Assembly: GCA_020435885.1 (NCBI GenBank)
Contig: JAGQYU010000166.1
Location: forward strand, 10,746-32,914
Direction of reading: 5' to 3'
From: Flavobacteriaceae bacterium
GTDB taxonomy: Bacteria > Bacteroidota > Bacteroidia > Flavobacteriales > Flavobacteriaceae
DNA: 22,169 bases
How positions within the stretch are numbered: the stretch's first letter is position 1; the number at the start of each line of letters is the position of its first letter. The translations under genes and the position numbers were made by a program. Shown here piece by piece: positions 15,821 through 21,576 of this stretch. Below the pieces are notes generated by a model, which made no database searches, was not told the origin of the DNA, and saw only the letters and a list, made by a program, of their open reading frames with translations.

Positions 15821-16117
15821 TTATAAAGATATAACCGAGTTGTCGGTACCGGCATAATCATTCCAAACATAGCTGTCTGCTTGTTCGTCATTTTTATACT
15901 CTCCGTCAACTAAATATCTAAATTCGTACGATTTATCTTTTTCTAAATCTATAGTTCCTTTAAAACTTCCGTTTTTTAATTTTTTCAACACATCAGCATT
16001 AGCTTTCCAGTTATTGAAATCTCCAACAACCGATACTTTTTTAGCATCTGGTTCACTCACCGTAAAAGTTACTTTACAAACAGGTTTTGATTTTAAATAT
16101 TGCTTTGTAATAGACAT
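15821..16117 (-). CDS. Small isoamylase-early-set (CBM48/AMPK-glycogen-binding-like) protein
   Basis: A 98-residue protein consisting almost only of an early-set beta-sandwich: KVTFTVSEPDAKKVSVVGDFNNWK, then FKGTIDLEKDKSYEFRYLVDG. The VGDFNNW and YEFRYLVDG segments are hallmarks of the CBM48/AMPK glycogen-binding family. No catalytic domain is attached, and none is encoded next to it. I chose the ATG at 16117 (MSITKQYLKSKPVCK) because an upstream ATG at 16144 would include the promoter-like element at 16142-16149. The role is unknown; binding to storage glucan or to a partner enzyme is a guess from the family. Such free-standing proteins near thyA and folA are common in flavobacteria as far as I recall. 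Confidence 0.85.
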   Translation of the reverse strand: MSITKQYLKSKPVCKVTFTVSEPDAKKVSVVGDFNNWKANADVLKKLKNGSFKGTIDLEKDKSYEFRYLVDGEYKNDEQADSYVWNDYAGTDNSVISL

Positions 16118-16141
16118 AGTTTTTAATTTAGAATTATGGCG

Positions 16142-16149
16142 CAAATATA
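16142..16149 (-). promoter_or_regulatory. Putative -7 element for the CBM48-like gene
   Basis: On the minus strand the sequence reads TATATTTG, a perfect TAnnTTTG match 24 bases before the ATG at 16117. A 10-bp palindrome (ACTACGTAGT, 16156-16165) lies just upstream. Confidence 0.45.
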
Positions 16150-16424
16150 CTTATTACTACGTAGTGTATCAGGTATTTATGTTAAATGATTGTTATTTTT
16201 ATGAATGTGTTAAAAGCGGTATATACAAATAATAAAATCTTAAAAATTAACATATTAAAAATCATATTCTTATGTTTTTTTAACACTGAACATATTGTTG
16301 TTTCTAGCACTGTTCCTTTGCGTAATAAAAATATAACATAGTTTTATGATAAATAACTTTGATAATAGTAAGGAACATTCTATTTTAGTATCTGCTAATT
16401 GTAAACATTTATTAAGTCCAAAAA
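16150..16424. other. AT-rich intergenic region between two divergent genes
   Basis: The gap between the CBM48-like gene start and the next + strand gene is about 307 bases. Apart from the -7 elements annotated at each end, a 10-bp palindrome at 16156-16165 and general AT-richness, I see no open reading frame with coding character, no terminator, and no RNA-like structure. Confidence 0.6.
16354..16361 (+). promoter_or_regulatory. Putative -7 element for the 16425-17940 operon
   Basis: TAACTTTG matches TAnnTTTG exactly and lies 63 bases before the first ATG of the operon. No good -33 element was found. Confidence 0.4.
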
Positions 16425-16616
16425 ATGGAAAAAGAAGATTTAAAAAAGAACATTTTAGAAAGAGTCAATCAAATTGATGATATAAATAAATTAAACGCAA
16501 TTCAAGCTATTCTTAATACATTGGAAAGCGAACAGCTAAGTTTAGCTGGTGCCAGCAATATGTTAGAAACCGAAGATTTTTCAGGTTACATAAAAGAATG
16601 GTTAAAGAATATGTAA
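16425..16616 (+). CDS. Small acidic helical protein of unknown function (63 residues)
   Basis: A 63-residue, mostly helical, charged protein (start MEKEDLKKNILERVNQIDD) without a signal peptide or membrane segment. The pattern of heptad-spaced Ile/Leu in NILERVNQIDDINKLNAIQAILNTLE looks like the short helical N-terminal regions of some antitoxin-like proteins, but no toxin gene follows, so I do not call it an antitoxin. It starts the operon that continues, after 10 bases, with the free TonB C-terminal-domain protein. Coding character is supported by the ATG, the even spacing to the next gene, and a sensible amino-acid composition. I do not recognise a family. Confidence 0.65.
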   Translation: MEKEDLKKNILERVNQIDDINKLNAIQAILNTLESEQLSLAGASNMLETEDFSGYIKEWLKNM

Positions 16617-16626
16617 AAACAGTCTA

Positions 16627-17082
16627 ATGCTTCGGTTTTTACTACTCATTTTATTTATACACTTTTCCGTAGAACTTCTGGCTCAGGAGTCTGATAATGT
16701 TCCTTTTGCTATTATTGAGCAAGCTCCTATTTATCCCGGTTGTGAGGATCTAGACAAAAAAACGCAAAAAAAGTGTTTACAAGATAGTATTTCTAGCCAT
16801 GTTTCCAAAAATTACAACTTAAATATGGTACAAACTCTGGATCTAGATCCTGGCAAAGTGAAGATGTATATTCAGTTTCGTATCAATAAAGAAGGAATTG
16901 TTGATAGTATTAAAGCACGTGCACCACATATAAAATTAGAGTACGAAGGTATTAGAGTAATGAAATTACTGCCACAAATGAAACCCGGATTTGATAATGA
17001 CAGAGTTGTTGCGGTAAAATATACTTTGCCTGTGACTTTTTATATTGAACCGAAAAAAAAGAAAAAATTATTTGGATTCTAA
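16627..17082 (+). CDS. Free periplasmic TonB C-terminal-domain protein
   Basis: A 151-residue protein with a signal peptide of about 20 residues (MLRFLLLILFIHFSVELLAQ) followed at once by a TonB C-terminal domain: VPFAIIEQAPIYPGC, Cys39 and Cys50, DPGKVKMYIQFRINKEG, and VVAVKYTLPVTFYI. The N-terminal membrane anchor, polyproline run and linker of the tandem TonB proteins are absent, so it cannot couple directly to ExbB/ExbD in the usual way. The segment VPFAII-APIYPGC is almost the same as in tonB copy 1, showing that it belongs to the same subfamily. It ends in a Lys-rich tail (KKKKKLFGF). It lies between the 63-residue unknown and the 2TM gene, and overlaps the latter. A role as a periplasmic adaptor or decoy is only a guess. 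Confidence 0.87.
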   Translation: MLRFLLLILFIHFSVELLAQESDNVPFAIIEQAPIYPGCEDLDKKTQKKCLQDSISSHVSKNYNLNMVQTLDLDPGKVKMYIQFRINKEGIVDSIKARAPHIKLEYEGIRVMKLLPQMKPGFDNDRVVAVKYTLPVTFYIEPKKKKKLFGF

Positions 17083-17458
17083 AGAACAACACGAACAATA
17101 CGAAAAGGCTCGCAAAAGAATAAAACAAAAAAAGCGTTTGTATTATCACTTTGTGCTTTTTTTAATAGGCTCAGTATTTTTAATAGCTTTAAACATATTC
17201 TTCAAAGTTGGCGAACAATTTGGCGAGTGGTTTAAGTACGTTGTTGCCTTTTGGTTCTTTGTTTGGGTACTCCACTTTGTAAATGTTTTTATTACAAATC
17301 GTTTTTTTGGGAAAGATTGGGAAAGGATAGAAACAGAAAAATTACTGAAAAAGTATAATGTAAATGTTGAGAAGCTAGAAAAGAACCTCATCAAAAAAGG
17401 AATTATAACTCCTGACGATCAACTACCCTCATCAGAAAAAAAAAGCCTAAATCTATGA
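17072..17458 (+). CDS. 2TM domain-containing membrane protein
   Basis: A small membrane protein of 128 residues if started at the TTG at 17072 (then MDSKEQHEQYEKARKRIKQKK). No in-frame ATG or GTG is available before the membrane region; the only other candidate is a TTG at 17045. Two hydrophobic helices (about residues 25-45 and 56-76) are followed by NRFFGKDWERIETEKLLKK. The FGKDWE motif is characteristic of the 2TM domain (PF13239), often found alone or with histidine-kinase/LytTR proteins in Bacteroidota. Function is unknown. It overlaps the preceding gene by 11 bases and the folA start by 4 bases (ATGA), so all three are probably translationally coupled. Confidence 0.8.
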   Translation: MDSKEQHEQYEKARKRIKQKKRLYYHFVLFLIGSVFLIALNIFFKVGEQFGEWFKYVVAFWFFVWVLHFVNVFITNRFFGKDWERIETEKLLKKYNVNVEKLEKNLIKKGIITPDDQLPSSEKKSLNL

Positions 17459-17940
17459 CTGTAACTATTATTGCCGCCATTGGTAAGAATAGAGAATTGG
17501 GCAAAGACAACGATTTATTATGGCACTTACCTAACGATCTTAAACGTTTTAAAAAAGTTACTAAAGGCCATACCGTTATTATGGGCAGAAAAACTTTTGA
17601 ATCGCTTGGAAAAGCATTACCCCATAGAACCAATATTATTATAACTCGTAATAAGAATTACACCGCAGAAAATTGTACCGTAGTTAATTCTTTAGCTGAA
17701 GCTTTACAAAAAGTAACCAATGATAACCCCTTTATTTTAGGTGGTGCCGAAATCTACGCTCAATCTATGGATATTGCCGATACTCTTGATCTTACCCTAG
17801 TTGATGCCACTTTTGAAGCCGATGCTTTTTTCCCTGAAATAGATACAACTATTTGGAAAGAAGTCTACAGAGAAGATCATAAAACCGACGAACAACATCC
17901 GTACAATTACAGTTTTGTAACCTACAAAAAAAGAAAGTGA
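17455..17940 (+). CDS. folA: Dihydrofolate reductase
   Basis: A 161-residue DHFR of the usual bacterial length, which reduces dihydrofolate to tetrahydrofolate with NADPH. Seen directly: IIAAIGKNRELGKDNDLLWHLPNDLKRFK with the active-site acid at Asp28, the NADPH-binding VIMGRKTFESLG, the HRTNIIITRN segment, and FILGGAEIYAQ. It starts within the stop of the 2TM gene (ATGA overlap), so expression depends on the operon beginning at 16425. It complements thyA encoded 1.6 kb upstream, which produces dihydrofolate. Confidence 0.96.
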   Translation: MTVTIIAAIGKNRELGKDNDLLWHLPNDLKRFKKVTKGHTVIMGRKTFESLGKALPHRTNIIITRNKNYTAENCTVVNSLAEALQKVTNDNPFILGGAEIYAQSMDIADTLDLTLVDATFEADAFFPEIDTTIWKEVYREDHKTDEQHPYNYSFVTYKKRK

Positions 17941-18014
17941 GCCATTTAAGGCCCACTCCCCACTTAACTAACTAATCTAAATTTATGAATAACATCAATT
18001 AATCATAATGTTGT

Positions 18015-18596
18015 TTATATTTTAATGTTCTTTACAAACTGTCTTCCTTCGGTTTCCATAACTATTCTGTACTCTCCCTTTTTACTAGTTGAAAAATCGT
18101 ACGCTCTTCCTATGGAATAAGAATCTTCCTGAAGCTTCTCTGCATAAACCTTATCATTTTCATGATAAATGGTAACTTCCATCGGTTCATTGTTTACAGA
18201 TAACTTTGATAAGTAAACAACACCTTTTTTAGTAACCAAAATTGGTTTTCTAATGATGGACTCTTTTTCTTTGTTAAAAGTTACTTTAGTATTAGAAACT
18301 TCAAATGGAATAACTGATATCTCTACATCTTTATCTAATTCAAAAAAGTATTTACCATCTGGTAATTCTGTTAGATCAAAACCTTTCGAATAATTACCGC
18401 TTTTTTGTATGGTTTCTTTGTATAATATCAGTCCGTTTTCATCCTTAATAGAAAGCACTGAGCCGTTCTTTACATAATCAAAGTTTACATTTGTAATTTC
18501 ATCTTTGAATGTAATGTTACCTTCATTCGCATAACCTATAAAAGCGGTTAGCATCAACATTGTAATAACTAGATTTTTTTTAATTACCCTTTTCAT
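18015..18596 (-). CDS. Secreted beta-rich protein of unknown function (possibly DUF3244-like)
   Basis: A 193-residue protein with a signal peptide at about residues 1-23 (MKRVIKKNLVITMLMLTAFIGYA) and a beta-rich mature part. Two weak repeats are visible: one around residues 40-102 (VLSIKDENGLILYKETI...GFDLTELPDGKYFFELD) and one around 125-193 (VVYLSKLSVNN...YDFSTSKKGEYRIVMETEGRQFVKNIKI). Each looks like the small Ig-like fold in DUF3244 and in type 9 sorting domains. The C-terminal pattern of YDFSTSKKGEYRI plus KNIKI recalls such domains, but a clear sorting signature is not seen. It is divergent from an AraC-family regulator across a 196-base gap rich in inverted repeats, which suggests that the regulator controls it. 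Confidence 0.75.
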   Translation of the reverse strand: MKRVIKKNLVITMLMLTAFIGYANEGNITFKDEITNVNFDYVKNGSVLSIKDENGLILYKETIQKSGNYSKGFDLTELPDGKYFFELDKDVEISVIPFEVSNTKVTFNKEKESIIRKPILVTKKGVVYLSKLSVNNEPMEVTIYHENDKVYAEKLQEDSYSIGRAYDFSTSKKGEYRIVMETEGRQFVKNIKI

Positions 18597-18624
18597 GCTT
18601 ATTAGTTTAAATTGTTAAACACTG

Positions 18625-18632
18625 CAAAGCTA
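18625..18632 (-). promoter_or_regulatory. Putative -7 element for the secreted protein gene
   Basis: The minus strand reads TAGCTTTG, a perfect TAnnTTTG match 28 bases before the ATG at 18596. A small hairpin (GTTTAA-ATTG-TTAAAC, 18605-18620) covers the expected transcription start. Confidence 0.45.
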
Positions 18633-18674
18633 TGGCAAAAAAAACGCTAAAAAACATCATTTTTAATCACTTTA

Positions 18675-18730
18675 TATACTATTTTAACAAAATAAGGTTC
18701 TTAACAATTTCTTAATGTTAAAATAGTATA
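18675..18730. repeat. 15-bp perfect inverted repeat in the AraC divergent region
   Basis: TATACTATTTTAACA at 18675-18689 is repeated as its exact reverse complement at 18716-18730, with 26 bases between. The spacer and flanks carry more TTAACAA half-sites (18684-18690, 18701-18707, and in reverse at 18612-18618 and 18736-18742). There is no T tract after it, so it is more likely a regulatory site than a terminator. Confidence 0.65.
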
Positions 18731-18772
18731 GAAAATTGTTAAATTCACATATAATTTGATTTTGATATATAG

Positions 18773-18780
18773 TATTTTTG
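18773..18780 (+). promoter_or_regulatory. Putative -7 element for the AraC-family gene
   Basis: TATTTTTG is a perfect TAnnTTTG match ending 12 bases before the ATG at 18793, which would leave a leader of only about six bases. An ATG at 18799 is the alternative start. Confidence 0.4.
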
Positions 18781-18792
18781 TAGTGAATTGGC

Positions 18793-19680
18793 ATGAGTAT
18801 GATCAGTAAAAAACCTGCATTTGAAAAAGTAAGTCCCGGTTTTGGAAGCTCAATTTTAGTAAAGCAACACACTGAAAAAATTGAGAATAACCATGCCCAT
18901 TGGCATTTTCATCCAGAAATTGAACTGGTTTATGTAAACAAAGGGCAAGGCAAAAGGCACATTGGCAATCACTTATCGTACTTTAACAACAGTCAACTAA
19001 TTCTAATAGGCTCCAACCTTCCACATCATGGTTTTGCTGACAGGCTTACTTCCAGCGGAGCTGAAACCATAGTCCAGTTTAAACCTGATTTTTTAGGCGA
19101 TCATTTTTTTAACATGCCAGAGGCAAATGCCGTTAAAGCATTGTTTGAAAGGGCAAAAATGGGTCTGCTTTTTAAACCAGATACAAAAAAAGTAGTAGGC
19201 CCTAAAATAGAAAGTCTGCTTGGCTACAAAGGTTTCCCAAAATTATTAAAACTTCTTGAAATACTATACGATATGGCTTTGGCCGAAGATTATACTATTT
19301 TAAATGTTGATGGTTTTGCCTTTGAAACAGATGTACAAGATAGTGCTAAGATAGATATGATCTTTAAACATGTTAACAGCAACTTTTACAGGCAAATACC
19401 CCTTGAAGAGATTTCTGATAAAGTGAGTATGACAGTTCCTGCTTTTTGCAGATATTTTAAAAAAGCTACTGGAAAAACTTTTACCAAGTTAGTAAATGAG
19501 TATAGAGTTGTGCACGCAACAAAACTATTGCAGGAAAGTCAATCAAGTATAACCGATATTTGCTACGAATGCGGTTTTAACAATTTTGCACACTTCAACA
19601 AGCTTTTTAAAGAATTCACAGGAAAAAGCGCCTCAAAATATCGCAGTGAGATGAAACGCTTTTTCCAACAAGCTATTTAA
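18793..19680 (+). CDS. AraC-family transcriptional regulator with cupin-type sensor domain
   Basis: A 295-residue regulator. Residues about 20-110 form a cupin-like ligand domain (HAHWHFHPEIELVYVNKGQGKRHIGNH, with the His-rich first strand typical of the family, and LILIGSNLPHHGF). Residues about 190-290 form the two helix-turn-helix DNA-binding domain (IPLEEISDKVSMTVPAFCRYFKKATG and ITDICYECGFNNFAHFNKLFKEFTG). Cupin-type AraC proteins of this form usually respond to sugars; the ligand here is unknown. It is divergent from the secreted protein gene, and the inverted repeats in between are candidate binding sites. The 3' end overlaps the end of sppA by 8 bases in convergent orientation. Confidence 0.93.
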   Translation: MSMISKKPAFEKVSPGFGSSILVKQHTEKIENNHAHWHFHPEIELVYVNKGQGKRHIGNHLSYFNNSQLILIGSNLPHHGFADRLTSSGAETIVQFKPDFLGDHFFNMPEANAVKALFERAKMGLLFKPDTKKVVGPKIESLLGYKGFPKLLKLLEILYDMALAEDYTILNVDGFAFETDVQDSAKIDMIFKHVNSNFYRQIPLEEISDKVSMTVPAFCRYFKKATGKTFTKLVNEYRVVHATKLLQESQSSITDICYECGFNNFAHFNKLFKEFTGKSASKYRSEMKRFFQQAI

Positions 19681-21445
19681 TTTCCATAATAAAAGGCATT
19701 CTGGCTTGTATTCCTTTTAATTGCGAAAAGTGTTTTAGATTTTTATAAATAGTATAATTCTCTACACCTAATTCTTCTTTCAATATTTCTTCCTTTGATA
19801 GTTTTACAAAAGAAAACGGTTTAAAAGAGTCTTTAAAATCTGTTTTATATCGTGGATAATCCGTGGTTCTGTAATCTGAAACTTCAGCCAATTCAGCAGC
19901 AACTTCAACCGCATCTTCCAGACTACCTAATTGATCTACCAAACCAATTTGGAGTGCTTCAGTTCCTGTCCATACTCTTCCCTGGCCAATACTATCAACT
20001 TTAGAAGTAGTCAGATTTCTGCCATTGGCAACTCTACTCACAAAAGTAGTGTAAATATTTTCTACACTTTCTTGAGTAACCCTTTCAAAATCTTTACTCA
20101 TCGGTTCAAAAAGGCTATATCCAACCGATTGTGCATTTGTACCAACCTGCTCTCCATTAATACCAATATTATCGGCTAACTTACTAATGTTAGGAATCAT
20201 ACCAAAAACACCAATAGACCCAGTAATAGTTGTCGGCTCAGCAATAATCTTATCAGCATTACAAGAAATATAATACCCACCGGAAGCCGCATAGTTGCCC
20301 ATAGATACAACTAATGGTTTATCTTTTTTTGTGAGTTCTAACTCACGTAAAATAAGGTCTGATGCCAACGCACTGCCACCGGGAGAATTTACCCGAAGCA
20401 CCACTGCTTTTATACTATTATCTTTTCTGATCTTTTGCAGAGCTTCAATCATTTTTTCCTGACCAATATATTCTTTGTCGCCCTCGCCATAAATAATATC
20501 ACCTTGGGCATATAAAACAGCTATTTTATCAGATGCCGTAGATTTTATTCTACCTTTTCCTGTAGAAATATAATCACCAACAGAAACTACTTCCAGTTCA
20601 TCGTCTTCAGAAATTCCGGTAAGCAATTTCAGCTTACCGTTATACTCATCTCTATACAAAGAACCGTCTATCATATTGTGTTGCAATGCCAATTCCGGAT
20701 TTCTGGTAAATAAGCTATCTGCAATTATATTCAGCTCTTTGGCAGTTTTATTTCTGCTTACTGAAATATCTTCAACCACTTCATTCCAAATACTGTTAAG
20801 GAACGACGTTATTTGCTCTCTGTTGGCTTCACTCATCTTATTATCCAAAAAAGGTTCTACGGCACTTTTATATTTTCCGTGACGGATAACCTCCATTTTA
20901 ACACCTGTTTTATCTTCAAAATCTTTGAAATATAATATCTCACTTGCCAATCCTTTGAACTCAATCTCGCCAACGGGGTTTACAAAAACTGAATCGGCCA
21001 CAGAGCTTACGTAGTAATTTTTCTGATCGTACACATCGGCGTAAGCCATAATAAACTTGCCGGATTCTTTAAATTCTAACAATTTATTTCTGATTGCTTG
21101 AGCCTGAGAAATACCCGCATTTACCCATGAAGTATTGATGCTGATTCCTTTTATATTATCATCCGTTTTTGCATTTTCTATGGCGTTTAAAACCTCTTGT
21201 AATTGTAGTTGCTTGGGCTCAAAATCAAACAATTCCGCAAAGGGATCATCCTCTTTAGGAACATAATCTTTTATTTCATCCTCTAAATTCAGTTCTAATA
21301 TGGAATTGTTGTTAACCACTACTTTTTTGTCCTCGCCAAAAGTTGATGCAGCAGCAGAAACAAAGAGCATAAATACCACAAACATAATTGCCATTGCAAT
21401 GAATACACCTAGTATTGCCGCCAATAATTCTCTTAAAAATGTCAT
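19673..21445 (-). CDS. sppA: Signal peptide peptidase SppA, 67K (long) type
   Basis: A 590-residue membrane-bound serine protease of the duplicated (long) SppA class, which degrades cleaved signal peptides and other membrane peptides on the periplasmic face. One N-terminal transmembrane segment is at about residues 9-33. The catalytic lysine is in YKSAVEPF (Lys193) in the first half and the catalytic serine in NYAASGGYYIS (Ser388) in the second half, matching E. coli Lys209 and Ser409. The substrate-binding loop VNSPGGSALASD and the TTITGSIGVFG segment are present. Length and active-site residues are complete. The stop codon lies inside the 3' end of the AraC-family gene. Upstream, a 131-base gap separates it from divergent folK. 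Confidence 0.96.
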   Translation of the reverse strand: MTFLRELLAAILGVFIAMAIMFVVFMLFVSAAASTFGEDKKVVVNNNSILELNLEDEIKDYVPKEDDPFAELFDFEPKQLQLQEVLNAIENAKTDDNIKGISINTSWVNAGISQAQAIRNKLLEFKESGKFIMAYADVYDQKNYYVSSVADSVFVNPVGEIEFKGLASEILYFKDFEDKTGVKMEVIRHGKYKSAVEPFLDNKMSEANREQITSFLNSIWNEVVEDISVSRNKTAKELNIIADSLFTRNPELALQHNMIDGSLYRDEYNGKLKLLTGISEDDELEVVSVGDYISTGKGRIKSTASDKIAVLYAQGDIIYGEGDKEYIGQEKMIEALQKIRKDNSIKAVVLRVNSPGGSALASDLILRELELTKKDKPLVVSMGNYAASGGYYISCNADKIIAEPTTITGSIGVFGMIPNISKLADNIGINGEQVGTNAQSVGYSLFEPMSKDFERVTQESVENIYTTFVSRVANGRNLTTSKVDSIGQGRVWTGTEALQIGLVDQLGSLEDAVEVAAELAEVSDYRTTDYPRYKTDFKDSFKPFSFVKLSKEEILKEELGVENYTIYKNLKHFSQLKGIQARMPFIMEIK

Positions 21446-21528
21446 CTTAATTTATTTTTATATATAAGTCCCTACTCCTTTTAAAAAGTTACACTTTCAA
21501 AAGGTGAAATGTTTATAAGTTTAAAGGG

Positions 21529-21536
21529 CAAATATA
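21529..21536 (-). promoter_or_regulatory. Putative -7 element for sppA
   Basis: The minus strand reads TATATTTG, a perfect TAnnTTTG match about 84 bases before the sppA ATG, implying a leader of roughly 75 bases. AT-richness makes a chance match possible. Confidence 0.3.
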
Positions 21537-21576
21537 AGTTTTTATGTGCTGATTTTGCTTTCTTTGTACACTCCTT

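Noticed and set aside
16425..16616. Antitoxin of a toxin-antitoxin pair
   Set aside because: The helical start recalls some antitoxins, but the next gene is a secreted TonB-domain protein and no RelE/ParE-type toxin is present.
17055..17061. dnaX-like slippery heptamer as a programmed frameshift joining the TonB-domain and 2TM genes
   Set aside because: A -1 shift does not enter the 2TM frame (a +1 shift would be required), and a fusion would put a periplasmic domain directly before a basic, cytoplasmic-type segment.
17937..17956. Imperfect hairpin GTGAGCC/GGCCCAC after folA
   Set aside because: It has one mismatch and no T tract, so I do not call a terminator although it may slow transcription.
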